A program made the position numbers and the translations under genes. A DNA stretch of 64,000 nucleotides. Origin: Phymatolithon calcareum. Taxonomy: Eukaryota > Rhodophyta > Florideophyceae > Hapalidiales. Every line of letters starts with the position of its first letter. Position 1 is the first letter of the stretch. Below are positions 20,429 to 31,700 of this stretch, piece after piece. The notes under the pieces were generated by a model that was not told where the DNA came from, did no database searches, and saw only the letters and a list, made by a program, of their open reading frames with translations. Location: NCBI GenBank assembly GCA_977006965.1, contig OZ345355.1, forward strand, positions 2,976,001 through 3,040,000, given 5' to 3'.

Positions 20429-22754
20429 CAGGCATTGGGAGCAGTATATTGAATTGGCAGTATATTTTAGCATGGCTCTATTGCAGTAATATTGCGTGGC
20501 CTGTCTGTATTGGTTTACGTATTGGTGGCTACAGAACGTCTGTATTGGTTACGTATTGGTGGCTACAGAACAGATTCTTGGAACTATGAAGTACGTATTT
20601 TGAGAACGGCTGCGCCAGTGGCTCTGACTGTAATGCAGTCCATTCACGTGTGCCATTTAGCTTTTTTCCATTTTACAGTTCTGTATATACTGATCAAGAC
20701 TGTGAGCATTTCACCTTACGGTTGCAAACCTCTTTGTTCCTGCTACCATCATTTCTCGACCATGTCGCGAAAACCGAAGCCCGAGTTCGTTGTCAAAGCG
20801 CTCATGACAAAACGCGATGATGCGTTCAAGATTCTGCCTTCTCGCGGGGAACGTGAATGTACTCCTACCAATGTTCGGTGCCTGGTCTATGCTTGTCCGC
20901 GTAATGAAAACTGCAAGAACACCCCACCAGTTGTTACTTTCAAGAAGGGATCTGGGTGGAGGAATCCGTACGCACATCTACTATCATGTGTTGCCGGAGG
21001 TGATGAACAGACCCTTCTGCAAATTTATCAAGACTCCATCTCGAATAATGCGATACGTGAGGGTGGAGCACGCATCTCGTCGTTTTTCGCGTTAGATATC
21101 CGCTACGGCTAGAGAGAAAGCGATGTACGCTTATCTGAATGTTATCATCTCGCTCTCTCTTCCTATTTCGTACGTCGAGAATGCGCGCTTTCGAGACTTT
21201 AGCGGGATTAATGACGTCGCTTCGGTGAAAGCATTTCGAGAAACTGTTTTCAAGCTCGTTGAACTCGTCGAGTTTGCAGTGCTACAGGAGTTGAAGGAGA
21301 CGAGCGGTGCAGTTATGCACGACGGTTGGACTCATAATGGAACACATTATCTTGGTGTTTGCGCCGTTTTTATGAAGAAGGTCGAGCGGTTGGAAAGTGG
21401 CAAGACTATCGTGGAGGAAGAACTATCTATGCTGTTGTTGCCGTTATCGCCTATTGCGAAACGAGGCGAAGGAGGAGATATCGAAAGTGCTCATACGATT
21501 TCATTTGACGCCGATACACACATCCGTCAGTTGGAGCACATATTTCATTACTTCCACGTTAATGTGCATGAGTGGTCTGTCTGTCAGATTGGAGACAGCT
21601 GTGCATTGAACAAGAGTATCGCTAGCAAAATGGGCATACCGCATGTCGGTTGTTGCAACTATAAGCTTGCTTTGGATGTGAACAAGATGACGGCGTCACC
21701 TGTGCTAAAAAGGACACTGGAATCCGTGCGTACTACAATGCGTGAGTGCAAGGGTAGCATCAAGAATCGTGCTATGCTGAATAGGCTGACTACACTTGTT
21801 CCTATTGTACCTTGTGCGACGCATTGGTCTGGACTATCTGCCATGATGAATCGCTTTGTTCGCATCCGACCACAGCTTGAAGAAGTTGCAGATACGCCTG
21901 GTCTTGATTTGACTATGACGCGTACGTTTCGCTTTGAAGGACAGTGCAATAAGCTCGCCATGCAACTGAAAGAGATCAACACAGTCACTAAGGCTCTTCA
22001 GAAACGTGGTGCGACACTTGAATAATGTCGATTCATGCTGGAGACACTTTTCGATACTATCTCGTTTCAGAAAGATAATGTGAACGCGCCTTTGTATGAC
22101 TAAAAGCTCAAGAATTCTCACACCAAGTTGCATTCTATTCATTCACAGAGCTCGGTGTTTGAATCTGGAGTCGTCAAAATCCAACGAGGGGATGTTGAAC
22201 TCATGAATGACGAAGAAAGAGCGGCATGTGCAGAGACTACGCCATCAAGTTCTGAGTATAGTGAAGGTGAAGATTATTCCACTTCGTCAATGTCTACTAT
22301 ATTCGAGAAACGAAAACTGCGCCGTCAAGAACCATCTCAAGCATACATGAACCTGTCTTTCATCTTAGGTTCTTCTGCTGAAATGGAACGACTGCTTTCT
22401 GTTGCTGGGGGTATTTTAGCGAGCAACCGTCACAGAATCACTCTAATGCTCTTCGAAGCACTTCTCTTCCTGAAGGTGAACCGAAGTTACTGGGATCTTC
22501 GAACAGTTGTTACAGCAATGTCTAATGCTCGGAGTGCAAGAGTAACAGATTAGGTCGAGGAAGATGCTGAAGAGCAGCATTTGTTGGCTTTGTGACCTGC
22601 CTTAGTTCCTTACTCTGTGTTCTATTGTAGTCATATTGGCTGCAGTAGTCGTTGCTTATTGCAGTAGTATTGGCATGCGGAGCTCTATTGCAGTAAAATT
22701 TAGATCCTTGCCTCTTCCTTTCAATACAGAAAAATATACTGCTCCCAATCCCTG
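20429..22754 (+). mobile_element. hAT DNA transposon, 2326 bp
   Basis: Terminal inverted repeats of 22 bp with one mismatch (20429-20450 begins CAGGCATTGGGAGCAG; 22733-22754 ends CTGCTCCCAATCCCTG). Both sides carry the 8-bp duplication CCCGGTGC (20421-20428 and 22755-22762). The uninterrupted target is seen once at 45881-45888. An 8-bp duplication with CA(G)-type ends is the hAT signature and agrees with the encoded protein. Confidence 0.95.
20762..22553 (+). pseudogene. hAT transposase, broken
   Basis: The frame begins at ATG 20762 (MSRKPKPEF) with a Cys/His-rich BED-like segment up to about residue 85. A catalytic-core segment follows with MHDGWTHNGTHYLGV and GDSCALNKSIASKMGIPHVGC, and a C-terminal hAT dimerisation segment (SAEMERLLSVAGGILASNR, then NRSYWD). 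The reading breaks at least three times: a frameshift near 21090-21100, an in-frame TAA at 22023-22025, and another TAA near 22100. Each part is still easy to recognise, so inactivation is fairly recent. A transposase of this kind would cut and paste the element by binding its TIRs. Confidence 0.88.
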
Positions 22755-23061
22755 CCCGGTGCATCAGAACGGCGAGCCCTTCTGACCTAAGCGTCGGATT
22801 GGCACCGCAACGACAGGAGCTTTGTTAGATAAGATATGGAGGACATAATGCTGTGGAACGTCAGGGCCACTTTGTTGGCCTCGTTGCTGAAAGTCTTGTT
22901 TCACCTGTGCGTTAGCCGCTGCTCCACATTACCTTGGAGGGCTGCTCATTTCGAGAAACTTGGCTTTCATGTGCCCTTTACTGTGCAGTCAATTCCATTA
23001 ATCCTATGCAACTCATGGAAAACGACGGGAAGCTTGGTGTCACACCGGAGAGTTGACGAAT

Positions 23062-24330
23062 TGTCGAACAATCAGCTACAAGCACGCAGATGGTCGAAAA
23101 TAAATGGGCGAAAATTAAATTTTTTCACTTTTGCCCGTAGCCAATTAAAAACTCGTAACAAACTTTACCATTAGCCCCACGGTGGCCTCCCGGTCACACC
23201 GTAGGCAAGCAATGGCCCGGCTGCTTGACCGATTAAGGTTACAGAAACGAAAACAAGTTTTCTTGTACGCGGTTGTTCTCTGCCCTTTTCTCCTTGGTGG
23301 ACTTGCACTATTCTTACTTATTAATGCATCCAATCTCACCGTATTGGTTCTAACTCTACTCTATCATAGTTGAGTAACTTTGTATCAAATACAACTTGAT
23401 AAGAGGATTTTCACCGTCCCGACCCCAATGTCACATTCGGGTATCATATCATTCGATTTTGATTTCTTGTTATAAGGACTTTTTATTATAATATTGTCAT
23501 GAAATTTTGTTGGAACTTTTAAATATTGGAATGGAATTTTTACTTTACTTTTTAGTTTTCGTTTTGTTTCTTGGTCAAGCGGTACTAGACTTAATGTCCT
23601 TTAGACACTCTTTGACCTTACTCGGAGTGGTTTTCTCCGCTTAGCTTCGTCTTATATAGAAGATGGCCCATCTTCTATTCTATATTAAACCTATTTTTTA
23701 CATATAAAAAGCCTGATTTAGATTCCACCTTCTATTTCATTTTGAAATTTAATTTTGACAAATAAGACTACGATATACAGAAGCTTTGCAATGACACTTG
23801 TAACACTCGCGTATTTGCATATATTGCATTTTGCACTACAGGTTTAAAATTTAGTGTAATACGTAACGTAGAAATCATAATTATAGTACAAGTGTAACCA
23901 TTGTAACAGTGAAATCGTTACACTTGTCCAGTACATAGATGTTAACTTGTACTGTGTATGATTTCCCGATGTGCCCACAGTGGTACATGGATTTTGACCA
24001 TTCGTTATTGTTCATGATCTGCGTCACTTCCCTCTCTCGTGATAAACAACGAAGGACAATCATCTGAACGTTGGGACTGTGCATGAGACGTTCCATCTTC
24101 GTTCTAGTCATATGATATAATAGCCATCCGATGTTGACGGCATTTTGAATATTACGTTGCATTAGACGAAAGCGAATGCGGTCCACATACGCATGCCTAG
24201 AATCGTGCATTGTAGTCTCCAAACGCCGACATTTTCAAACGTCCTTGGCTCCGAAGCCTTTACGTTCGATGCTCGCTGTTACGCACAAACCACTCAATGT
24301 TATCAGCCCCTTCAACTCATCTGAATTTCA
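23062..24330 (-). repeat. Probable LTR of copia element 1 (left copy)
   Basis: Begins TGTCGAACAATC and shares about 340 bp with the starts of three other copies (33272, about 46205, 52018), and a further ~130 bp at its end (about 24200-24330) with 33608-33725 and 49690-49825. This copy and the one at 46205 carry about 800 bp in the middle that the two right-hand copies lack. All copies have the same orientation. They flank minus-strand copia coding remains, and a pyrimidine-rich stretch (23 bp near 24325-24345) follows on the right, as expected for a minus-strand polypurine tract. Matching target duplications were not found, so the LTR reading is probable, not proven. Confidence 0.5.
23586..23587. 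other. Empty target site of the pogo-like element
   Basis: Here the repeat reads GGTACTAGACTTAATG without interruption. In the second copy of the repeat the TA is duplicated around the insertion at 46732-49076. Confidence 0.85.
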
Positions 24331-24408
24331 TTCTTCCTTTCGGCTTCCGAGCAAGCACTCATTTCCCACTTGCACGTGTTTGCGAGTTTGAACGAGCTTC
24401 ACCTGATC

Positions 24409-24567
24409 ATGGATGAGCCTGGAGCTTCGTCTTCCTCTCCCTTCGTCTCGGTTCATGCGAACGACCCGGACCGTCCAACACCACTATCATACCCCCCATT
24501 TCCTATAAGGCTAGCTCCCTTCAAATTCTCATTACGGCTTGCATTTACAGCAAGCCCTTACAGATAG
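24409..24567 (+). CDS. Short frame MDEP..., duplicated, unidentified
   Basis: A 52-residue frame starting MDEPGASSSSPFV. The equivalent at 49907-49975 starts MDEPRASSSSTFV and stops after 22 residues. Only the first ~22 residues are shared, with conserved ANDPDR. It lies just inside the left end of the copia remnant. It may be chance or a relic, and no function is suggested. Confidence 0.2.
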   Translation: MDEPGASSSSPFVSVHANDPDRPTPLSYPPFPIRLAPFKFSLRLAFTASPYR

Positions 24568-24711
24568 CATTAGAGTCAATAGAGTACCGTAGGTTTCGAT
24601 GCGTACTTACACCATGAAGGATCACCAAGGGCAAACCCTAGAACAGCTGCTTTACACTGCTTACAGGTGTGTTACACTCTAAGCATTACAGTAGCCGCAC
24701 CTGCGGTAGTC

Positions 24712-26500
24712 TAGTGTCTATTTGACGAACCCCCTCAATTGAGGGGGGTTTTAAATGCTCAAAAACGTTTGTAAAAAGAATGCGGAACGGGTCATTCGCG
24801 CCACATTTAGTAAGGCGGGGTTGTGCTCTGAGGAGTGCCGGAACTAATAGGATATAAAAGCTTCGCTCGGCTCTGGAAACGAAAATGCGCTGGTCAATTA
24901 CAAGAATCACATGCACCATGCCACGAGAAAAAGACCCGCGCCGAGTGTTCGGTGCACCCGTACACTCAAAAGCAACGTCTGTAACCAGTCTCGCAGAGTG
25001 CTGCAGACTATATGGGGCCTTGTCCAAGTCGAAAAAGGTGAACGGCACAGTTCAAGAGGTACTTGTGGACGAAACAAACGGTCGCGCGAGCACATCACTT
25101 CGCGTGATATGGGTGCTAGTTTGGCAACCGGTGATGAAGACTAAGATTTCGACAGTTAAGATTGTTAACATCAATGCAGGGAGCGCTGACGATGATATTT
25201 CAGTCCCTCAGCAGCTTGAACGGAACCAACAGCGGCAAAGCGCGTCAACGCCAAGGCCCGCTTACAGTACCCACCTGCGCCAATCTTCATCGCGAAACGC
25301 CAGCTCAATGACTCCAGTGGCAACCAAAAGCTCTTCAAAAGGCCTCAAAAGCTCGGAAGAAAGTCTCAGAAGCGTTGTACGACCTTGCCCTGGCTCTCTC
25401 GCCTACGCGTTGCAAGGCTCTTGGGACCATGCGTCACAAGAGGAGCTTGATGTCCTCACACCCGACCGCGAGCCGAATACTGTTGCTCATGGCGTGGAAT
25501 GGTATGAGAGGAAGGTGCTATGCCCGATTGGGGGAAGGGTTCGCCGTCAGTTCTGGAAAGTTCGCACTGTCAACAGAGACTACTTATCCGAAAATGCTGG
25601 CATTGGGCTCCATACTCCGTGCGATTGCTTCTTGTCCATGTTTCCTCAAGTACACCTGCGAAAAATTGCTTCTTGGACGTCCACTAAGCTGAGAAGGATT
25701 GGACGAAAAGAGACTACAGTTTCAGAGCTTCTGAAGTATTTTGGAGTGCTCATCCTCATGACAAGGTTTGAGTTCGGGGCAAAGAGCGGTCTATGGAAGA
25801 CTGCGAGGCCGAACAAGTACGTCCCCGCTCCTTCGTTTTCAAGCACTGGGATGACCAGAGAGAGGTTCGCCGAATATACACGATGCATTACGTTCAGCAT
25901 GCAACCAAGTGAAAAGTGTACGTGGAGAAGAAAGTACGCATCCACGACTGGTCATTTCGAGTGAGCACATCAGTTCTGTCAATCTGCGTTTTGATAGCTG
26001 GCTTCTGTTCTCTGGTGCTCATGCAAATTCGCAGGATCACATAACGCAGCGACTATATTGTGAAGTACTGGCTCAGCAACTTATCGATAACTCCTTCGAT
26101 GCGCGCAATACACGTCAACGTTCAGTTACTCCTGAACGTTCACTAGCCTCTGGGAGTGTTGTTGGAACCCAAGTAACGCCGACGACAAAGAAAAGGAAAA
26201 CCGCGAATGGCATGATGACTTCTTCTGCTGCGCAAAACAACTGCAGAGTGTGCAAAGTCAAGAAGACAACTCTTGTGTTCTCATCATGTAATAGGCTCGA
26301 CGGTGCAGCACTATATGTTTGCGGTACTTCTACTGGTAAGAACTGTTTCGCTAAGCATGTTGAAGATATCCATGAGCTGGACGCATTCGATGCGATCGTT
26401 AGTGAGTAGATGTGTGTGCAAACATTATATAGATCTCATTCCCTCAATTGAGGGAAAAGTGCCCCTCAATTGAGGGAAAATTTCCGTCAAATAGACACTA
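24712..26500 (+). mobile_element. piggyBac-type DNA transposon, internally deleted
   Basis: Perfect 16-bp inverted ends (24712-24727 TAGTGTCTATTTGACG; 26485-26500 its reverse complement). Each end also carries the palindrome CCCTCAATTGAGGG: once on the left (24732-24745) and twice on the right (26441-26454 and 26463-26476). The typical TTAA duplication of piggyBac is not seen. TA occurs at both outer edges, so the true ends may be two bases further in. The enclosed coding remains belong to a piggyBac transposase. The element lies inside the copia remnant. Confidence 0.75.
24918..26409 (+). pseudogene. piggyBac transposase, catalytic core missing
   Basis: The first part (ATG 24918 to 25964) has a low-complexity N-terminus, then the start of the DDE_Tnp_1_7 domain (WYERKVLCPIG..., LKYFGVLILMTRFEFG, residues about 195-300). 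After a jump in frame near 25930-26000 the C-terminus appears (to 26409), ending in a Cys-rich tail CRVCKVKK...C...CG...NCFAKHVEDIH typical of piggyBac proteins. The middle, where the catalytic Asp residues should lie, is absent. The product could at most bind the ends; the element is not autonomous. Confidence 0.8.
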
Positions 26501-26706
26501 TGGAAGCCGCGAAGCGGCTTCCAGATTCCTCCCTTGATCCATTTTCCATTCTGCCAAATCATCCTTTTATCCAATTCTTTTTCTATTAAGGTCGCCGCTT
26601 CGCTGCGCCCTCGGCGTGTTTCCTGGGAACAACCCGAACACAGCCAGTGTACCAACTTGTGCATTTCAAACCCCACATTAACAAACTCGTATTTTTGCGC
26701 TTTCAT
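26425..26706 (-). CDS. Unidentified coding remnant beside the piggyBac end
   Basis: A minus-strand frame that is open upstream to about 26790 and overlaps the right end of the piggyBac element. The part outside that element contains HKLVHWLCSGCSQETRR and AATLIEKELDKRMIWQNGKW, which looks protein-like. I cannot name a family. It lies between two insertions inside the copia remnant but does not resemble copia Pol. The rest of 26707-27134 shows nothing recognisable. Confidence 0.3.
   Translation of the reverse strand: MKAQKYEFVNVGFEMHKLVHWLCSGCSQETRRGRSEAATLIEKELDKRMIWQNGKWIKGGIWKPLRGFHSVYLTEIFPQLRGTFPSIEGMRSI
26502..26522. other. Short perfect hairpin
   Basis: GGAAGCCGC-GAA-GCGGCTTCC directly abuts the right end of the piggyBac element. 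Its role is unknown. Confidence 0.5.
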
Positions 26707-27136
26707 TTTCTCAAACGTCTCGTCTATCCGCTCACTGGGAAATTTGCGGGAACTGTTATGATAATTGATTTTTCTAAAATTTCAGAAGATGTTTTGAAGC
26801 TCCATGATTTCGGAAGTGAACCAGAATGAACCAAGAGCGATTTTATACTTGTTTGATCAGACTTGAGAAGAGGAACAAAATGGTACCAGATTCGCACTGC
26901 GGAAGGGTGCGGGACATGTTTTTTCTTTATTTTTTCCAAGCGTGCCTTAACCCATGTCTAGACAGACACGCGAACAGGACGGTCAATCCTCAGTTTGTGA
27001 TTGCGTCTCGTATTCAGTGCATTACTCTGTAAGCATATGCCGTACTGCACGAACAGCCAAAGTGGCATGTACATATACGAGTGGGGCACGTGGAGATATT
27101 TTGCAGGGGTTTCATTGAAATGTAATATCTATGATA

Positions 27137-28720
27137 CACTCCCCGAAATTAATATAGCCCACCTTGGCATGAGTTCTCTCTTGTAGCCATGGTGACTCCT
27201 GGCGCCACTATTTTTGTCGCACCGCATGTATAACCTTCTTTTTCAACGCAATAACTAACCTAATTTAGTGAACCCCCATGGAGTCAAACAGGAAATCAAG
27301 TTTGCTTGAATAGAACATTTTTTACGTCCGCAGGAAATTAGAGCCACCTGTATCTTTCTCAGCCTATCGCACCAAAAAACAACGCACAGTAGCCAGTAGA
27401 CCCACCGAGCTTCTCGATAACCTTCATGCACCGGTCCGGCATCGATCCAATCAACTTCTGCAGCGTTTCCAGTCCAATACGATCCCAGGATGCTTGAATC
27501 GCTTCGATGAGGTCGTCCTCGTACTCAAACTGACGACAATCCTTGTAAACATCACGCGGAACGATGCCCCGCAGGTTCTCTATTGGGTTCAGATCGGGAC
27601 TACGCGATGGCCAGTCCATAAGGCTGATCCCTGCTTCAAAAAAGTACTCATCTGTGTACCTCGTTGTGTGCGCCGGCGCGTTACCCTGCTGGAAACTCCA
27701 GTCCCCACTGTAGCGCAATTCCGCAAACGGTTCCAGATGATTCTGAAGCAGCTGCACGTACCTTTGCGCATTCATTGTGTTCGGTACGACTACCAATTCG
27801 GGCTTTCTGCGCCACGAAAAACAACCCCAGACCATAACCCCTCCCCCGCCTTGCTGCCGACTGGAAAAGTATTCTTCAGGGACCCTTTTGGCGGCCCAAT
27901 AGTACCCAAAACCATCTGGACTATCCAAACAGAATCGCTTCTCATCAGAAAAGATTGTCCTGGTCCACTGCGAGCGGGGAAGGCGAAGACGAAGGCGGGT
28001 CCACTTTTCACGCTGATCCTTGTGCCAGGGGGTAAGGCTTGGAGCCCGTTTCACGCGCCTAAACTGTAAGTACTTAGTATCTTTAAGTACTTGTTGCACG
28101 CGACGGACTCCGACAGGTAAATCGTACATGTCTCGGACCTGCCGAGCCGTCATTCTTGAAGCACAAGCCTTCCGAATGACTGCCCGACTATCTTGATCAG
28201 ACAGCTTTCGGGGCCTCCTCGCCTTTTTCCGTCGAGATTGGCCAGGGAGCTTGTTCAAAACGTTCGAGACGGCTTTTCGGGACCGTTTCACTTGCAACGC
28301 AACGGCCCTCTTGCTCAAGCCTTTGGAGTCGAGCGCCCGGATCACCGCCTCCTCCTCCTTCGTCAGACACAGTCCGCGACCCATTGTTGGGGGCTGAGTG
28401 ACTCGAACAGCGTACGTGGGTACGTCGCCATGGATATAAATAAGGCCACAGGGCACCGAGCGCGCAATGAATCCCGTATACTTCCGCTTGGCGGATGCCT
28501 GAAGTTTTCCGGTGCCAAATTGTTGCACGGGAAAAAATAGGGGCTATCATACATTTTGGTGTACACTTCGAGTTAACAAAAAACTAGCGAGCCATATTTG
28601 GGCTAGTACGTAGAGCAATGAGTAGACGATTAAAGGACCACCGGTCCTTTAACGCGATTGCCGCCATGCGCGAGCCCCTGACGGTTTGCTAAAATGGGGC
28701 TATATTAATTTCGGAGAGTG
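27137..28720 (-). mobile_element. Tc1/mariner transposon, 1584 bp
   Basis: Inverted ends of about 24 bp with one mismatch (27137 CACTCCCCGAAATTAATA; 28720 reverse complement CACTCTCCGAAATTAATA). It is flanked on both sides by TA (27135-27136 and 28721-28722), the Tc1/mariner target. It carries one transposase gene on the minus strand and lies inside the copia remnant. Confidence 0.93.
27359..28384 (-). CDS. Tc1-like transposase, 341 aa, catalytic Asp lost
   Basis: The frame is open from 28528, but I chose ATG 28384 (MGRGLCLTKEEE) because it gives the usual Tc1 length of about 340 residues with the helix-turn-helix DNA-binding part at the N-terminus (about 1-110). The catalytic part follows: IFSDEKRF supplies the first Asp, QQGNAPAH is the second box, and SPDLNPIEN supplies the Glu. 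In Tc1 proteins the second box reads QQDNAPxH; here residue 234 is Gly (codon GGT at 27683-27685), one base away from Asp. The usual Trp after IENL is also Arg. The frame is otherwise uninterrupted, so a full-length but probably inactive transposase is encoded. Confidence 0.93.
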   Translation of the reverse strand: MGRGLCLTKEEEAVIRALDSKGLSKRAVALQVKRSRKAVSNVLNKLPGQSRRKKARRPRKLSDQDSRAVIRKACASRMTARQVRDMYDLPVGVRRVQQVLKDTKYLQFRRVKRAPSLTPWHKDQREKWTRLRLRLPRSQWTRTIFSDEKRFCLDSPDGFGYYWAAKRVPEEYFSSRQQGGGGVMVWGCFSWRRKPELVVVPNTMNAQRYVQLLQNHLEPFAELRYSGDWSFQQGNAPAHTTRYTDEYFFEAGISLMDWPSRSPDLNPIENLRGIVPRDVYKDCRQFEYEDDLIEAIQASWDRIGLETLQKLIGSMPDRCMKVIEKLGGSTGYCALFFGAIG

Positions 28721-28734
28721 TATTTCATCTCCGA

Positions 28735-31700
28735 TGATCGCCCAGAAATCATGGTGTTCTGGAATGCGGTCCACATATGGATGTTGATGCACAATAATGA
28801 GCTTCCCCCTTACCGATTAGATGTTAACCGATGACCTTCGGCGAGCTCCATCCTGTAGAATCTGGCATTCATGCGTTTTCAACCTCTTCGAATCCATCTC
28901 CTCTTCCCGTAGAAATATTTGACTGCCCACACCAACCGAATCGTCGACTTCTAGGCATACAAAACCATCCAATTTCCCTTCCGAGTCGTCGCGGATGGTC
29001 AAGCATGCATCAGTCTCCATGCTTTCCATGTGGAGGATGTCTGTATGGTGTCCAACGTAAGTTTGAAACTATAATAATCCACTCTCGGGTAAACCATGGA
29101 GAGAGAGCTTGACAAAACATAAAATATCATCATGAATACCGAACTCACGCGGCGGGGTTAAATAGATTTTGAGCCCGTGGAAACGTAAGCTTAACTTGTG
29201 TCTCGAAGTTTAATCGGTAATTCAATTCCAGCTGCTACTGTCAGCATCCCGCGAGCAGATGCGCAAGTAACGGCCGGGGAATAGGTGAACAACATGCTAT
29301 TGTCCTTATCACTACTACAGATGACTTTCAAAACCAGTACAGCTTTCTGCCGTTCCTCAGGCCTCCCAGGATCCTTAATGGCGAGCACAAGATTGGATTT
29401 CATGATGGTGAGGTTCTGAAGTTCATCATTCGAAAATGAAAAATTCGAGCTTCCTGAAAATTGTCTTTCTCAAAAGGCCCTTTACCTCATCTTCAATAGC
29501 TTAGAGAAACTCATTCCTTCGTGGATCACTACCGTCTAACACGACGGTGTACATGCTTTCGTCCAAGAGAGAACCTATCGAAGATTCGTCCTCCTCGAGA
29601 AAATCCGCAATTAAGCAATTCGCTACATCGACCTATGCAATTGCGTCGTAACCAGAGATGTTTCGAAGGTCATCAATTTTCTCATCCGGCTCGTCCAAAA
29701 TGCTCGGCATAGAAGTCTGGTCTGGAATCCAGCTGCACGGGGATTTCCTTGTCCGATAGGTTTAATACCGGCAGTTCGGGAATTCTATTTCCAACATTTC
29801 AGATACGAAAACTTTTCCTGGATCCGGAACAGCCTCATCGTCCTTCTCATCATCTCTAGAAATTCTGTGAAGGTCCGGTCTGAATAAATAAATACCCTCC
29901 TTCAACACACTGACTCATTGAATAGCGTACGGCTGCACAATACCATCCGGTTCCTGCAAGATGATGGAATTTTTGTCAAAATAAATGAACATTAGGGATT
30001 CCCATCGCTTATTTGTGTCACGATAAACGAGAAATTTGTCACTCATTCAACCAAAACTTGCCTTTTATAGAGTTGTTCGAGATGTTCGAGGAGTAAATGA
30101 CTTCTCGGCTTGCCGAAGTTGCATTTTTGCCACAAAAGATATATATATTCCTCTCGAGCCGTATACAGAATCTTCATCCTTTCCGCCTGTGGTGCTGCTC
30201 CCGGTGCGTGTCGAGGCAAAAGTAAATTCGGCATTACACCGGAAGCCAACAACGCTGGGCAAACCCCTTCTGGACCAAATGTGGAATTTTGCACACATCA
30301 ACGAAATTGCCGAAAGGAAGGTATCATTTACCCGAACCTTTCGACTTCTTTTCACCAGGTCATTACTGCCCTCGGCCTCCTATCTCGGCGCAGGATCTAC
30401 AACAAAGCTATTAATTCCATGAGTTTGTTGCAGTTTTAAGAATGCTCGACGTAACGGCCAAGGGTATCTCTCTCCAACAGATATCGCATGGGGAGCTTCG
30501 ATACCCACCACCCTACAGGTAATTCCTGCTCCTGCTGCATTGCTTGAAAAAGAAGAGAGACAAATTGAGCGCCTTGACCTTGGCGTCGATTATCTTGAGC
30601 TCCCAAATAAATTAACACCCACATCTCCATGAACGTTAGCCCAATACTTTCCGTCGAGTCAGTTTCGAGAAAAAGTGCGGCCTGCTAATGCGTAGTCCTG
30701 TCCACTCCATGCAAAACCAATCTTATTTGAATGTAAATGATGTCCACAACGACTTCATTGTTGAGGATAAGGTCTTCCCGAGGCACGGCAACTTGATAGA
30801 TGGACGGTTCCAGTGCTAAAAATTTTCTCTCTCGGAAACGAAATTGGATGTTCACAAACAGTTTTCGAGTGACATTGTCGACCTTCTTGGGCTTTAATCG
30901 ATTATTAAAATCGTGCGTTCTACTAATCTCTGGATGATCAAATCGGAAATGGAGTTTTCGAAGCTCTATCTCTGTGAAAAGACATTCCGCCTCATAATTC
31001 CACCTCAACTAGAGATTTCCAAGATCTCTAATAGCGGCGGTCCTTTTCCGAAGTGAATTGAGTTTTCCACTTGATTTACACCATGCGTTCGAAGCTTATC
31101 TTGTTCAAGAAGTCCAAGAATTAATGGAAAATCGGCGTCCTTGCCAATTCGAGCATCGAAATCGAGAATTGACATACCATATAGAAATTTGAAAGTAGCA
31201 ACAGCAATACATTCAGACCCTCTATGACCAGAAAGTTCATAATGCCCTTTAAGTTATCACATCGTTGTTGGGTTTGCGGTGAAATTTCTATACTCATCGA
31301 GCTGGAAACCCCCACAAAGTGAACCCGAAGAGCCTTTATCAATCATGATTCCGGGAAAATATTGCTGAGATACCTCAGCGAATTTTTCCCGATGGCTTTC
31401 TGGACCACCAACGATGGAGAGGCATCACGACCCTCACTACTGAGGTTTTCACTCTTATTTCCGAAGAACGTATGTTGCGTCTGATTGTTCATACACTCAA
31501 TCTTTATGGAGTTTATGATGAAATTCTTTATTGTCCAAGGTTTCCACGAATATCGACTGGTCCAAATTGCTCACTGTTTCCCCAGCAATTCCGCTGACAT
31601 CATCGATGTTGAACGAGGCGTGGCCTTCTTCATCATCGTTCTCATTTCCATCTTTGCTGGAATTATTTTCCTCTTCCAGATGCATACAATACGAACAAAG

